A stretch of 64,000 nt of DNA from JASTVH01 sp042862465 (lineage in GTDB: Bacteria; Pseudomonadota; Gammaproteobacteria; Pseudomonadales; Oleiphilaceae): NCBI GenBank assembly GCA_042862465.1, contig JASTVH010000005.1, positions 62,001-126,000 of the forward strand, given 5' to 3'. A program made the position numbers and the translations under genes. The notes beneath the pieces are model-generated. The model saw only the letters and a list, made by a program, of their open reading frames with translations. It was not told where the DNA came from and ran no database searches. Shown in pieces: positions 1 to 7,787 of this stretch. Within the stretch, counting starts at the first letter, position 1. Each line of letters begins with the position of its first letter.

Positions 1-547
1 GTAACGTCTGTTTGACGCGATTATTGGCATCCAGTGCTTCGGCACCCATGTTGAACACCAGTGTCACCATGGCCTCGGCAACCAGTCTCGGCTCCGCTAG
101 GGGGCGGCTTCCCTGTTCGCCAAAGCGGGCCAGATCCTCTGCCAGCTCCGTGACAAAGTGATCGATTTCGGCCTGGATGGCTGTGCGGAACGCCGGAGAT
201 ACACCGGTCCGTTCCCGGAGCAGCAGGCGGAAAAGGTTGGCATTGGTGCTCAGATACTCGAGAAAGGTGTCGATGGAGGTGTTGATGGCACTCCCGCCTC
301 CGGCGATGCGCTTGCGGGCCTGGCGCATCAGTTGGCGCAGGGCCACGCCGGCCTCATCGACCAGCGCCAGGCCCAGCTCATCCAGATCGCTGAAATGACG
401 ATAGAAAGAGGTTGGGGCAATGCCGGCTTCCCGGGCCACTTCCCTGAGGCTGAGGCTGCTGAAACCGCGATCTGCGCTGAGTTGGCGCAGCGCTGCATCC
501 ATGAGCGCGCGACGTGTTTTGAGTTTCTGCTCCGCTCTTGTAGACAA
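1..547 (-). CDS. fabR: FabR-type TetR-family repressor of unsaturated fatty acid synthesis (partial, 3' end outside window)
   Basis: The reverse strand encodes about 182 codons running off the left edge. The N-terminal HTH reads SLSLREVAREAGIAPTSFYR, nearly identical to E. coli FabR, followed by family-typical DELGLALVDEAG and FRLLLRERTG stretches. FabR is a cytoplasmic TetR-family repressor that senses the unsaturated/saturated acyl balance and controls fabA/fabB-type genes. I start it at a TTG (547): an in-frame stop lies about 40 nt upstream, GGGAG sits about 9 nt before the TTG, and the resulting start (MSTRAEQKLKTRR) matches the family N-terminus. A palindrome lies about 75 nt upstream. 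Identity is strong; the regulon is inferred. Confidence 0.85.
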   Translation of the reverse strand, partial: MSTRAEQKLKTRRALMDAALRQLSADRGFSSLSLREVAREAGIAPTSFYRHFSDLDELGLALVDEAGVALRQLMRQARKRIAGGGSAINTSIDTFLEYLSTNANLFRLLLRERTGVSPAFRTAIQAEIDHFVTELAEDLARFGEQGSRPLAEPRLVAEAMVTLVFNMGAEALDANNRVKQTL

Positions 548-619
548 CCCGGTGGTCTCCCTTACTGGCTGTGGCCTGCGGCGTCATGACGCCTGTGCCG
601 GCAAGCATTGTTCTTTTGG

Positions 620-634
620 CGCTACATGGTAGCG
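620..634. promoter_or_regulatory. Palindrome upstream of fabR, candidate operator
   Basis: CGCTAC-ATG-GTAGCG is a perfect inverted repeat with 6-bp arms and a 3-nt spacer, in the divergent gap between fabR and the zinc-ribbon gene. TetR-family repressors often bind such a site near their own gene. Whether FabR binds here is inference. Confidence 0.35.
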
Positions 635-697
635 ACTGGTGTTTAAAAGGTCACGGAGAACAGGCCGGGTTTCACTGATTTTGACGCGCAATGGGTT

Positions 698-703
698 TAT
701 AAT
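698..703 (+). promoter_or_regulatory. Candidate -10 box for the zinc-ribbon/aspS genes
   Basis: A perfect TATAAT lies about 80 nt before the zinc-ribbon start codon. A TTGACG at 681-686 is only 11 nt away, too close for a standard -35, so the upstream element is unclear. Confidence 0.35.
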
Positions 704-783
704 GTCGCGCTTTCGGGAGGCGCGGGGTTTCCGGGCTTCCATGGGTCGGCTTGCCGACAGGTGAGTACGAGGGTAGAGAGACG

Positions 784-1059
784 ATGCCATTCTACGAGTA
801 CGTTTGTGACGATTGCGGCCATGAGAAGACCGTGTTGCAGAGTATGAGCGACGAACCGCTGAAGACCTGTCCCGAATGCAACAGGGACAGTTTCCGCAAG
901 CGTATATCAGCCGCCGGGTTTCGCCTGAAAGGCTCGGGCTGGTATGAGACCGATTTCAAAACCGGAAAGAAAAAGAACCTCGCGGACAGTTCGGGCGGAA
1001 GTGGCAACAGCAGCGGCGCGGACTCCGGTGGAACGGACTCCGGCTCAACCGCGGCCTGA
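784..1059 (+). CDS. FmdB-family zinc ribbon protein
   Basis: A 91-residue protein beginning MPFYEYVCDDCGH. Cys8, Cys11, Cys29 and Cys32 form two CxxC knuckles of a zinc ribbon, followed by the GFRLKGSGWYETDFK segment typical of FmdB/CxxC_CxxC_SSSS regulatory proteins. The C-terminal 25 residues are a low-complexity Gly/Ser/Asp tail. The ATG at 784 is chosen because the conserved family N-terminus begins there; an in-frame ATG at 751 would add an unrelated leader. It sits 45 nt upstream of aspS, a frequent arrangement in gammaproteobacteria, so the two are probably co-transcribed. The family's molecular role is not established. Confidence 0.85.
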   Translation: MPFYEYVCDDCGHEKTVLQSMSDEPLKTCPECNRDSFRKRISAAGFRLKGSGWYETDFKTGKKKNLADSSGGSGNSSGADSGGTDSGSTAA

Positions 1060-1104
1060 ACAAACGTATTGAATTCATAGTAATAACAGTAACGGAACTT
1101 GGGT

Positions 1105-2895
1105 ATGCGCAGTCATTATTGCGGTGGTATTAACGAGACAAACATCGACCAGGAAGTCACCTTGTGTGGCTGGGTGCATCGGCGCCGGGACCACGGGGGC
1201 GTCATTTTCCTGGATCTGCGGGATCGCGACGGTATCTCACAGGTCGTATTTGACCCGGACACGCCGGAAAGCTTTGAGAAGGCTGACCGGGTCCGCAGCG
1301 AGTTCGTCATCCAGATCAAGGGTCGCGTCCGCCGCCGTCCTGCCGGTACCGAAAACCCGAATATGCCGACGGGGCAGGTTGAGGTGCTGGGCAAGGAACT
1401 GGAAATCCTCAATGCCGCCGCCACCCCGCCATTCCCGCTCGACGAGCACTCCGACGTGGGTGAAGACGTCAGGCTGCGCTACCGCTTCATCGATCTGCGC
1501 CGTCCGGAAATGATGGAACGGATGCGTTTTCGGTCCAAGGTCACCAATTACCTCCGCAACTTCCTCGATGGCCAGGGCTTCATGGATGTGGAAACACCCA
1601 TCCTGACCCGGGCCACACCGGAAGGCGCGCGTGACTACCTGGTGCCGAGCCGCACCCATCCGGGCTCCTTCTTTGCGTTGCCGCAGTCGCCGCAGCTGTT
1701 CAAGCAGCTGTTGATGGTGTCCGGCGTCGACCGTTATTACCAGATCGCCAAGTGTTTCCGCGACGAGGACCTGCGGGCCGACCGTCAGCCGGAGTTCACC
1801 CAGGTGGATGTGGAGGCCTCTTTCATCGACGAAACCACCATCATGGGGCTGATGGAGCAGATGGTCCGGGAAATGTTCCACGATCTGCTCAAGGTGGAGC
1901 TGCCGGCGTTTCCGCGTCTGAGTTACGCCGAAGCCATGCAGCGCTATGGCAGTGACAAGCCGGATCTGCGGATTCCGCTGGAGCTGGTGGATGTGGCTGA
2001 TCTGGTCGCCGACGTGGACTTCAAGGTCTTCGCCGGTCCGGCCAAGGACGCGAAGGGCCGCGTTGCGGCATTGCGTCTGCCGAAGGGCGGCGAGCTGACC
2101 CGCAAGCAGATCGACGACTATACCAAGTTCGTGGGCATCTACGGCGCCAAGGGCCTGGCCTGGATCAAGGTCAACGATCTGTCCAAGGGCGGCGAAGGCC
2201 TGCAGTCGCCTATCGTCAAATTCCTCGGCGAAAAAGTTGCCATGACGATCATGGACCGGGTGGGTGCCGAGGACGGCGATCTGGTGTTCTTTGGTGCCGA
2301 CAAGACCAAGGTGGTCAACGAATCCCTTGGCGCCCTGCGGGTCAAGCTGGGTCACGATCTGGGCCTGCTCCAGTCCGAGTGGGCGCCGCTGTGGGTGGTC
2401 GACTTCCCGATGTTCGAGGAAGAGGACGACGGCAGCCTGCACGCCATCCACCATCCGTTTACCGCGCCGGCCTGTTCCGTGGAGGAGCTCCAGAAGAACC
2501 CGGCAGAGGCCTTGTCCCGCGCCTATGACATGGTGCTTAACGGTACCGAGCTGGGTGGCGGCTCCATCCGTATCCATGATCAGCAGATGCAGGAATCTGT
2601 GTTCGAGACGCTGGGCATCAACAAGGAGGAGGCTCGCGCCAAGTTCGGCTTCCTGCTGGATGCCCTCAAGTTTGGCTGTCCCCCCCATGGCGGCCTGGCA
2701 TTCGGTCTCGATCGCCTGATCATGCTGATGACGGATTCCACCTCCATCCGCGACGTCATCGCTTTCCCGAAAACCCAGACGGCCACCTGCCTGATGACAC
2801 AGGCCCCGGGTGAAGTCGACGAGAAGCAGGTCAAGGAGTTGCATCTGCGGCTACGCAAGCCTGCTGAAAAGGCCGAGAAAAAGACTGGGGAGTAA
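1105..2895 (+). CDS. aspS: Aspartyl-tRNA synthetase, probably non-discriminating
   Basis: A class II aminoacyl-tRNA synthetase of 596 residues, charging tRNA-Asp with aspartate in the cytoplasm. It has an N-terminal OB anticodon-binding fold (GWVHRRRD), motif 2 (FRDEDLRADRQPEFTQ), the bacterial GAD insertion (about 280-420) and motif 3 (GLAFGLDRL). The ATG at 1105 gives the usual MRSHYCG start; a TTG two codons earlier is less likely. His30 and Gly81 align with His31 and Gly83, reported to let P. aeruginosa AspRS also charge tRNA-Asn, so this enzyme may be non-discriminating and need GatCAB, which is not in the window. yebC follows 59 nt downstream. Confidence 0.96.
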   Translation: MRSHYCGGINETNIDQEVTLCGWVHRRRDHGGVIFLDLRDRDGISQVVFDPDTPESFEKADRVRSEFVIQIKGRVRRRPAGTENPNMPTGQVEVLGKELEILNAAATPPFPLDEHSDVGEDVRLRYRFIDLRRPEMMERMRFRSKVTNYLRNFLDGQGFMDVETPILTRATPEGARDYLVPSRTHPGSFFALPQSPQLFKQLLMVSGVDRYYQIAKCFRDEDLRADRQPEFTQVDVEASFIDETTIMGLMEQMVREMFHDLLKVELPAFPRLSYAEAMQRYGSDKPDLRIPLELVDVADLVADVDFKVFAGPAKDAKGRVAALRLPKGGELTRKQIDDYTKFVGIYGAKGLAWIKVNDLSKGGEGLQSPIVKFLGEKVAMTIMDRVGAEDGDLVFFGADKTKVVNESLGALRVKLGHDLGLLQSEWAPLWVVDFPMFEEEDDGSLHAIHHPFTAPACSVEELQKNPAEALSRAYDMVLNGTELGGGSIRIHDQQMQESVFETLGINKEEARAKFGFLLDALKFGCPPHGGLAFGLDRLIMLMTDSTSIRDVIAFPKTQTATCLMTQAPGEVDEKQVKELHLRLRKPAEKAEKKTGE

Positions 2896-2954
2896 TCCCC
2901 GGTCAGCCGATGATACGGCTTTTACCAAATCCACGATTGTGATTGGAAGAGGTT

Positions 2955-3704
2955 ATGGCTGGACACAGTAAATGGGCCAACATCAAGCACCGCAAGGCGG
3001 CACAGGATGCCAAGCGGGGCAAGGTCTTTACCAAACTCATCCGTGAACTGGTAGTTGCCGCCCGCATGGGCGGCGGCATTCCCGAAGACAATCCGCGATT
3101 GCGCACGGCTATCGACAAGGCGCTCAACGCGAACATGAAAAAAGACACCATCGAGCGTGCGATCGAACGCGGTGCCGGTGGTGGTGATGAAGATAACTAC
3201 GAAGAGCTCACCTACGAAGGCTATGGGCCAGGCGGCGTCGCCATCTATATCGAGGCGATGACCGACAACAAGAACCGCACCGTGGCCGAGATCCGCAGCG
3301 CCTTCAACAAGGCGGGTGGAAACCTAGGTACCGATGGTTCGGTGGCCTTCCTCTTCAACAAGCAGGGGATCATCACGTTTGAGCCCGGCACCGAAGAGGA
3401 TGCCCTGATGGAACCCGCCCTGGAAGCCGGGGCCGAGGATATTGCCACCAACGACGATGGCTCGGTGGAGGTCGTGACCGCGCCGGAGCACTACATGGAC
3501 GTCAAGGAGGCGCTGGAAGCTGCCGGCTTCAAACCAGCCAATGCCGAGGTCACCATGGTGCCTTCAACCACGGCCGAGCTGGATGCCGACGGCGCCGAAT
3601 CCAACCTGAAGTTGATCGAGACGCTGGAAGATCTGGACGACGTGCAGAATGTCTACTCCAATGCCGATTTCCCGGAAGAGGTCTTCGAGAAGGCCGGATC
3701 CTGA
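2955..3704 (+). CDS. yebC: YebC/TACO1-family protein
   Basis: A 249-residue cytoplasmic protein starting MAGHSKWANIKHRKAAQD, the diagnostic YebC N-terminus, with acidic middle and C-terminal domains. Family members have been described as DNA-binding regulators and, more recently, as translation factors easing ribosome stalling at proline stretches. The ATG at 2955 follows GAAGAGG; an in-frame TTG at 2943 would add only four residues. Its TGA overlaps the ruvC ATG by one base (TGATG), so translation is probably coupled with the Holliday-junction genes. Confidence 0.95.
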   Translation: MAGHSKWANIKHRKAAQDAKRGKVFTKLIRELVVAARMGGGIPEDNPRLRTAIDKALNANMKKDTIERAIERGAGGGDEDNYEELTYEGYGPGGVAIYIEAMTDNKNRTVAEIRSAFNKAGGNLGTDGSVAFLFNKQGIITFEPGTEEDALMEPALEAGAEDIATNDDGSVEVVTAPEHYMDVKEALEAAGFKPANAEVTMVPSTTAELDADGAESNLKLIETLEDLDDVQNVYSNADFPEEVFEKAGS

Positions 3705-4246
3705 TGGCGACGGCCAGTGAGGGACAGATCATCCTGGGTGTGGACCCGGGATCGCGGATCACCGGATACGGCGTGATCCGTACTGGCGGTCGCCAGATCG
3801 AGTATCTCGATAGTGGTTGTATCCGGATGGGGGAAAAACCGCTGCCGGAACGGCTGCAGACCATCTACGCTGGTGTCAGCGAAATCATTCAGGTGTATCG
3901 TCCCACAGCTTTTGCCATCGAGCAGGTATTCATGGCACGCAATGCCGACAGCGCCCTCAAGCTGGGGCAGGCCCGGGGTGTGGCCATGGTTGCCGCCGTC
4001 AATGCGGGCCTGCCGGTCGCAGAGTATTCTGCCCGGCAGGTCAAACAGGCCGTGGTGGGCAAGGGTGGGGCCGAGAAAGGGCAGGTGCAGCATATGATCC
4101 AGGCCCTGCTTAAACTCACACGTTCCCCCCAGGCCGATGCCGCCGACGCCCTGGCGATCGCCGTTTGCCATGCGCACATGGCCGACAGTCTCCAGCGTTT
4201 GGGACAGGCTGGCCGTGTTCGACGCGGCCGGGCAACGCTCAAGTGA
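3704..4246 (+). CDS. ruvC: Holliday junction resolvase RuvC
   Basis: A 180-residue endonuclease that cuts Holliday junctions symmetrically after RuvAB branch migration. The RNase H-like fold shows the first catalytic Asp in LGVDPGSRITGYG (Asp14), the catalytic Glu in FAIEQVF, and the C-terminal acidic pair in ADAADALAIAVCH. Length is close to E. coli RuvC (173). It overlaps yebC by one base and precedes ruvA by 34 nt, so the genes probably form one transcript. I saw no LexA-type box upstream. Confidence 0.97.
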   Translation: MATASEGQIILGVDPGSRITGYGVIRTGGRQIEYLDSGCIRMGEKPLPERLQTIYAGVSEIIQVYRPTAFAIEQVFMARNADSALKLGQARGVAMVAAVNAGLPVAEYSARQVKQAVVGKGGAEKGQVQHMIQALLKLTRSPQADAADALAIAVCHAHMADSLQRLGQAGRVRRGRATLK

Positions 4247-4280
4247 GCATCTACCCACCGAACCGAGGACAGGCACTATC

Positions 4281-4892
4281 ATGATCAGCCGTATTCACGG
4301 GCAATTGCTGGAAAAATCCCCTGGAGTGGTCCTGGTCGACTGCGCAGGGCTGGGGTATGAGATCGACGTTCCCTATACCACTTTTTTCGAATTGCCCGAC
4401 GTTGGCCAGCCGGTGACGCTCCAGTGCCACCTGGTGATCCGCGAGGATGCCCATGTACTGTATGGGTTCGCGGCCCGGGGCGACCGGGATCTGTTTCGGT
4501 TGCTGATCAAGACCTCCGGCGTTGGCCCCAAACTTGCCCTGGCGATCCTTTCCGGCCTGGAAGCCAACCAGTTCGTGGCCGCAGTGGAGGCAGACGACGT
4601 CAACGCTCTGGTTAAGATTCCGGGCATTGGCAAGAAAACCGCCCAGCGCCTGTTGATCGAGATGCGCGACCGAATCAAGCAATACCACGGTGATGGTGCA
4701 GTGCAGCCCACCCTGACCACCGCGAACGAGCCTAAGCAGGCCCAGCCCCGTGCCGACGAAGAGGCCGAGGCCGCCCTGATTGCCCTGGGATACAAGCCGC
4801 AGGAAGCCGCCAAAGCCATCAGTCGCGTGGCTGAGCCCGGAATGGACAGCCAGACCCTGATCAGGCTCGCGCTCAAAAGCATGCTGAGCTGA
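4281..4892 (+). CDS. ruvA: Holliday junction DNA helicase subunit RuvA
   Basis: At 203 residues this is the same length as E. coli RuvA. It has an N-terminal OB fold (MISRIHGQLLEKSP), tandem helix-hairpin-helix motifs (GVGPKLALAIL and IPGIGKKTAQRLLIEM) and a C-terminal domain that contacts RuvB (EAEAALIALGYKPQEAAKAI). It binds the four-way junction and loads RuvB rings. The ATG at 4281 is chosen by family length; the open frame extends upstream into ruvC. ruvB follows after an unusually long 289-nt gap. Confidence 0.97.
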   Translation: MISRIHGQLLEKSPGVVLVDCAGLGYEIDVPYTTFFELPDVGQPVTLQCHLVIREDAHVLYGFAARGDRDLFRLLIKTSGVGPKLALAILSGLEANQFVAAVEADDVNALVKIPGIGKKTAQRLLIEMRDRIKQYHGDGAVQPTLTTANEPKQAQPRADEEAEAALIALGYKPQEAAKAISRVAEPGMDSQTLIRLALKSMLS

Positions 4893-4948
4893 TGCGGCAT
4901 TTGCACCGCTTTTGCTTTGCCACCTCTGGCTTTTCGCCTGACATTCTC

Positions 4949-4978
4949 GTAACGTGACAGCGACGGTGCCAACGTTAC
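4949..4978. repeat. Inverted repeat in the ruvA-ruvB gap
   Basis: GTAACGT (4949-4955) and ACGTTAC (4972-4978) form a perfect 7-bp inverted repeat with a 16-nt spacer in the 289-nt gap between ruvA and ruvB. It could be an operator for a separate ruvB promoter. No known regulator consensus was recognised. Confidence 0.3.
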
Positions 4979-5181
4979 AATGCGCGGCAATGCAAGGGAT
5001 TTAAGGTTCCACTGACATTTGTTTGTATTGTCGTTACCGTACGCTGTCCCCGGCCAGTGTGCCGATAAGCCAACCGATAGCGTAGCGACTGAAGGAATGG
5101 GGAACGGAACAAGGAATGACATCGGTGGGGCGTTTGAAGAGACCGCACGGCCAATCCCATCGAGCAGAGCCTTGAAAGACT

Positions 5182-6213
5182 ATGATTGAATCAGACCGGC
5201 TGATCACTCCCAGCAGCACACCCAGTGAAGAGGCACAAGACCGTGCCATCCGTCCCCAGCGACTCAGTGATTATATAGGCCAGCCCACCGTGCGCGAGCA
5301 AATGGACATTTTTGTCCAGGCGGCGCGCGGGAGGCGGGAAGCGCTGGATCATGTGCTGATTTTCGGCCCGCCGGGGCTGGGCAAAACCACGCTCGCCAAC
5401 ATCATCGCCAACGAGATGGGGGCCGCGATCAAGACGACTTCCGGGCCCGTCCTGGAAAAAGCCGGTGACCTGGCGGCCCTGCTGACCAATCTGGAAGAAG
5501 GCGATGTCCTGTTCATCGACGAGATCCATCGCATGAATGCCGCGGTGGAAGAAGTCCTCTATCCGGCGATGGAGGATTATCAACTCGACATCATGATCGG
5601 CGAGGGCCCGGCAGCCCGCTCCATCAAGCTTGATCTGCCTCCGTTCACCCTGGTTGGCGCGACCACCCGGGCGGGCCTGCTGACCTCGCCGCTGCGCGAC
5701 CGGTTTGGCATCGTACAGCGCCTGGAGTTCTATCAGACCGGGGATCTCACCCGCATTGTGGAGCGATCTGCCGGATTGCTCGGAGTCGATATCGACCCGG
5801 GCGGCGCCCATGAGGTGGCCCGGCGCTCCCGGGGCACCCCACGGATTGCCAATCGCCTTTTGCGGCGGGTGCGTGACTTTGCCGAAGTGCGCAGTGATGG
5901 CCGCATAAGTGAGTCCGTCGCGGATGCGGCGCTCAACATGCTCAAGGTGGATCAGCAGGGCTTCGACCACATGGACCGGCGCCTGTTGCTTTCACTGATC
6001 GAGAAGTTCGATGGCGGCCCGGTGGGCGTGGAAAGCCTGTCGGCGGCGATTAGCGAAGAACGTGGAACCATCGAGGATGTACTGGAACCGTTTCTGATCC
6101 AGCAGGGCTTCATGGTTCGGACCCCGCGAGGCCGGATGGCCACGCAGAATGCCTATTTGCACTTCGGGCTGGGGCCCCGCGAGGCGCCTCCGGGTGAAGA
6201 GGTCGGAGGATGA
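5182..6213 (+). CDS. ruvB: Holliday junction branch-migration ATPase RuvB
   Basis: A 343-residue AAA+ hexameric motor that drives branch migration with RuvA. Walker A is GPPGLGKTT (62-70, Lys68) and Walker B is LFIDEIHR (Asp113/Glu114). The sensor region GATTRAGLLTSPLRDRFG and a C-terminal winged helix (RTPRGRMAT) follow. The start MIESDRLI matches E. coli RuvB. The ybgC ATG overlaps its stop (ATGA), linking the recombination genes to the Tol-Pal operon as is common in gammaproteobacteria. Confidence 0.97.
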   Translation: MIESDRLITPSSTPSEEAQDRAIRPQRLSDYIGQPTVREQMDIFVQAARGRREALDHVLIFGPPGLGKTTLANIIANEMGAAIKTTSGPVLEKAGDLAALLTNLEEGDVLFIDEIHRMNAAVEEVLYPAMEDYQLDIMIGEGPAARSIKLDLPPFTLVGATTRAGLLTSPLRDRFGIVQRLEFYQTGDLTRIVERSAGLLGVDIDPGGAHEVARRSRGTPRIANRLLRRVRDFAEVRSDGRISESVADAALNMLKVDQQGFDHMDRRLLLSLIEKFDGGPVGVESLSAAISEERGTIEDVLEPFLIQQGFMVRTPRGRMATQNAYLHFGLGPREAPPGEEVGG

Positions 6214-6638
6214 CGGACGGAGGGAAGACGTTTCGATGGCCGATACGGGTCTACATCGAAGACACCGATGCCGGCGGTATCGTGTTCTACGCCAACTATC
6301 TCAAGTATATGGAGCGGGCTCGCACCGAATGGGTGCGCCAAAACGGGGCGGCCCTGCGGGCCCGTCTGGAAAATGGGATCAGCTTCGTGGTCCAGAAAGT
6401 GCAACTGGAATATCACCGGCCCGCCAAACTGGATGACGAACTCTGGGTTTCGGCCCGAGTGGTCAACCACGGCAAGGCCTTCATGGAATTTGAGCAGGCC
6501 GTGTTTCGCGACCTGGACGAGGGCGGCCCCCTGGTGGAAGCCCGGATCAAGGTTGTCTGTGTGGACCTGGAGCGCAACCGGCCGCGCCGGCTGCCGGACG
6601 ATATTTTTCAGCTCGTAAGCAGCCAGACTCAATCATAG
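6210..6638 (+). CDS. ybgC: Tol-Pal-associated acyl-CoA thioesterase YbgC
   Basis: A 142-residue hotdog-fold thioesterase. The family signature is IEDTDAGGIVFYANYLKYME, with the catalytic Asp in DTDAGG. YbgC proteins hydrolyse acyl-CoA or acyl-ACP thioesters at the inner membrane and are almost always the first gene of the tol-pal cluster; their exact role there is unsettled. The start overlaps the ruvB stop by four bases, and tolQ starts 12 nt after its stop. Confidence 0.94.
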   Translation: MTDGGKTFRWPIRVYIEDTDAGGIVFYANYLKYMERARTEWVRQNGAALRARLENGISFVVQKVQLEYHRPAKLDDELWVSARVVNHGKAFMEFEQAVFRDLDEGGPLVEARIKVVCVDLERNRPRRLPDDIFQLVSSQTQS

Positions 6639-6650
6639 CGGAGGAAACCT

Positions 6651-7334
6651 GTGGAATCTCAGCTTTCGGTATGGCACTTGATGTGGAATGCCACCTTCCT
6701 GGTGAAGATAGTCATGCTGATATTGATGGGCGCATCGGTCGTGTCCTGGGGCATCATCTTCCAGCGGCTGAAAATCTTCCGTCAGGCCAAGCAGGCACTG
6801 GACCAGTTCGAAGAACGGTTCTGGTCGGGGATGGATCTTGGGCAGCTTTATCGGGAGGTGAACGCCAATCCCACGCCTTACAGTGGCCTGGAATCGGTGT
6901 TTCGGGCAGGTTTCAAGGAATTTTCCCGGTTGCGACAGCAAAGCCAGGACCCGGATGCGGTCATGGAGGGCACCCAGCGTGCCATGCGCGTCGCGCTCTC
7001 GCGGGAAGGGGACAAGCTGGAGCACCATCTACCCTTTCTGGCCACGGTCGGTTCAACCAGCCCCTACGTTGGCCTGTTCGGCACCGTCTGGGGCATCATG
7101 AACGCCTTTCGCGGGCTTGCCCAATTGCAACAGGCGACGCTGGCCACGGTGGCACCGGGTATTTCTGAAGCGTTGATTGCAACGGCAATGGGTCTGTTCG
7201 CCGCGATTCCGGCCGTGGTGGCCTATAACCGCTTCAGTGCGAAAACAGACACACTGATGAAAGGATACGAGACGTTCGCCGAGGAATTCTCCAGCATCCT
7301 CCACCGCCGGGTACACACCGGTGATCGCCAGTAA
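6651..7334 (+). CDS. tolQ: Tol-Pal system inner membrane protein TolQ
   Basis: A 227-residue, three-helix inner membrane protein of the MotA/TolQ/ExbB family. With TolR it forms the proton-driven stator that energises TolA. The first helix follows the N-terminus (ATFLVKIVMLILMGASVVSW); the conserved MotA/TolQ region is TVGSTSPYVGLFGTVWGIM, followed by IATAMGLFAAIPAVVAYN. It starts with GTG after a strong GAGGA ribosome-binding site. tolR begins 15 nt downstream. Confidence 0.97.
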   Translation: MESQLSVWHLMWNATFLVKIVMLILMGASVVSWGIIFQRLKIFRQAKQALDQFEERFWSGMDLGQLYREVNANPTPYSGLESVFRAGFKEFSRLRQQSQDPDAVMEGTQRAMRVALSREGDKLEHHLPFLATVGSTSPYVGLFGTVWGIMNAFRGLAQLQQATLATVAPGISEALIATAMGLFAAIPAVVAYNRFSAKTDTLMKGYETFAEEFSSILHRRVHTGDRQ

Positions 7335-7349
7335 GAGGGCCTGCGTCGT

Positions 7350-7781
7350 ATGTCCATGATCCAGCATAAGCCACGCAAAGCGATGTCCGACATCAACGTG
7401 GTGCCATACATCGACGTCATGTTGGTACTGTTGGTGATCTTCATGATCACCGCTCCCATGTTGAATCAGGGCATCGAAGTCAATTTGCCCAAAACCGCCT
7501 CCGAACCGATGCAGTCCAAGAAGGATGACGAACCCATCGTGGTATCCGTGGACAGTAACGGCGCCTATTTCATGGACTCGGGTGAGACGCCGGACAAGCC
7601 TATGGCTCTGTCCGACCTGCAGGCGCGCGTGGGCAAGATCATCGCCGAGCGTCCCCAGGCCGAGGTGCTGGTGCGGGGCGATCAGCACGTGGCTTACGGT
7701 GTTATCGTGGAACTCATGGCATCGCTGCAGACGGCCGGCGCCTCTAAAGTCGGTCTGATCACGGAAAAACCCCGGAGCTGA
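7350..7781 (+). CDS. tolR: Tol-Pal system inner membrane protein TolR
   Basis: A 143-residue ExbD/TolR family protein with a short cytoplasmic N-terminus, a single membrane helix carrying the proton-relay Asp (VPYIDVMLVLLVIFMITAP) and a periplasmic domain ending near GLITEKPRS. It partners TolQ in the stator that powers outer-membrane constriction at division. The ATG at 7350 is used; a second in-frame ATG lies two codons later. tolA starts 6 nt after its stop. Confidence 0.97.
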   Translation: MSMIQHKPRKAMSDINVVPYIDVMLVLLVIFMITAPMLNQGIEVNLPKTASEPMQSKKDDEPIVVSVDSNGAYFMDSGETPDKPMALSDLQARVGKIIAERPQAEVLVRGDQHVAYGVIVELMASLQTAGASKVGLITEKPRS

Positions 7782-7787
7782 TCGGCT

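Noticed and set aside
681..703. TTGACG/TATAAT pair as a complete sigma70 promoter
   Set aside because: The spacer is only 11 nt, far short of 16-18; only the -10 was kept, at low confidence.
1237..2844. Long minus-strand open frame (535 codons) inside aspS
   Set aside because: It is fully antisense to a clearly conserved aspS and has no recognisable domain; high GC creates such shadows.
3704..5181. LexA box controlling ruvC/ruvA/ruvB as in E. coli
   Set aside because: No CTGT-N8-ACAG-like sequence was seen before these genes.
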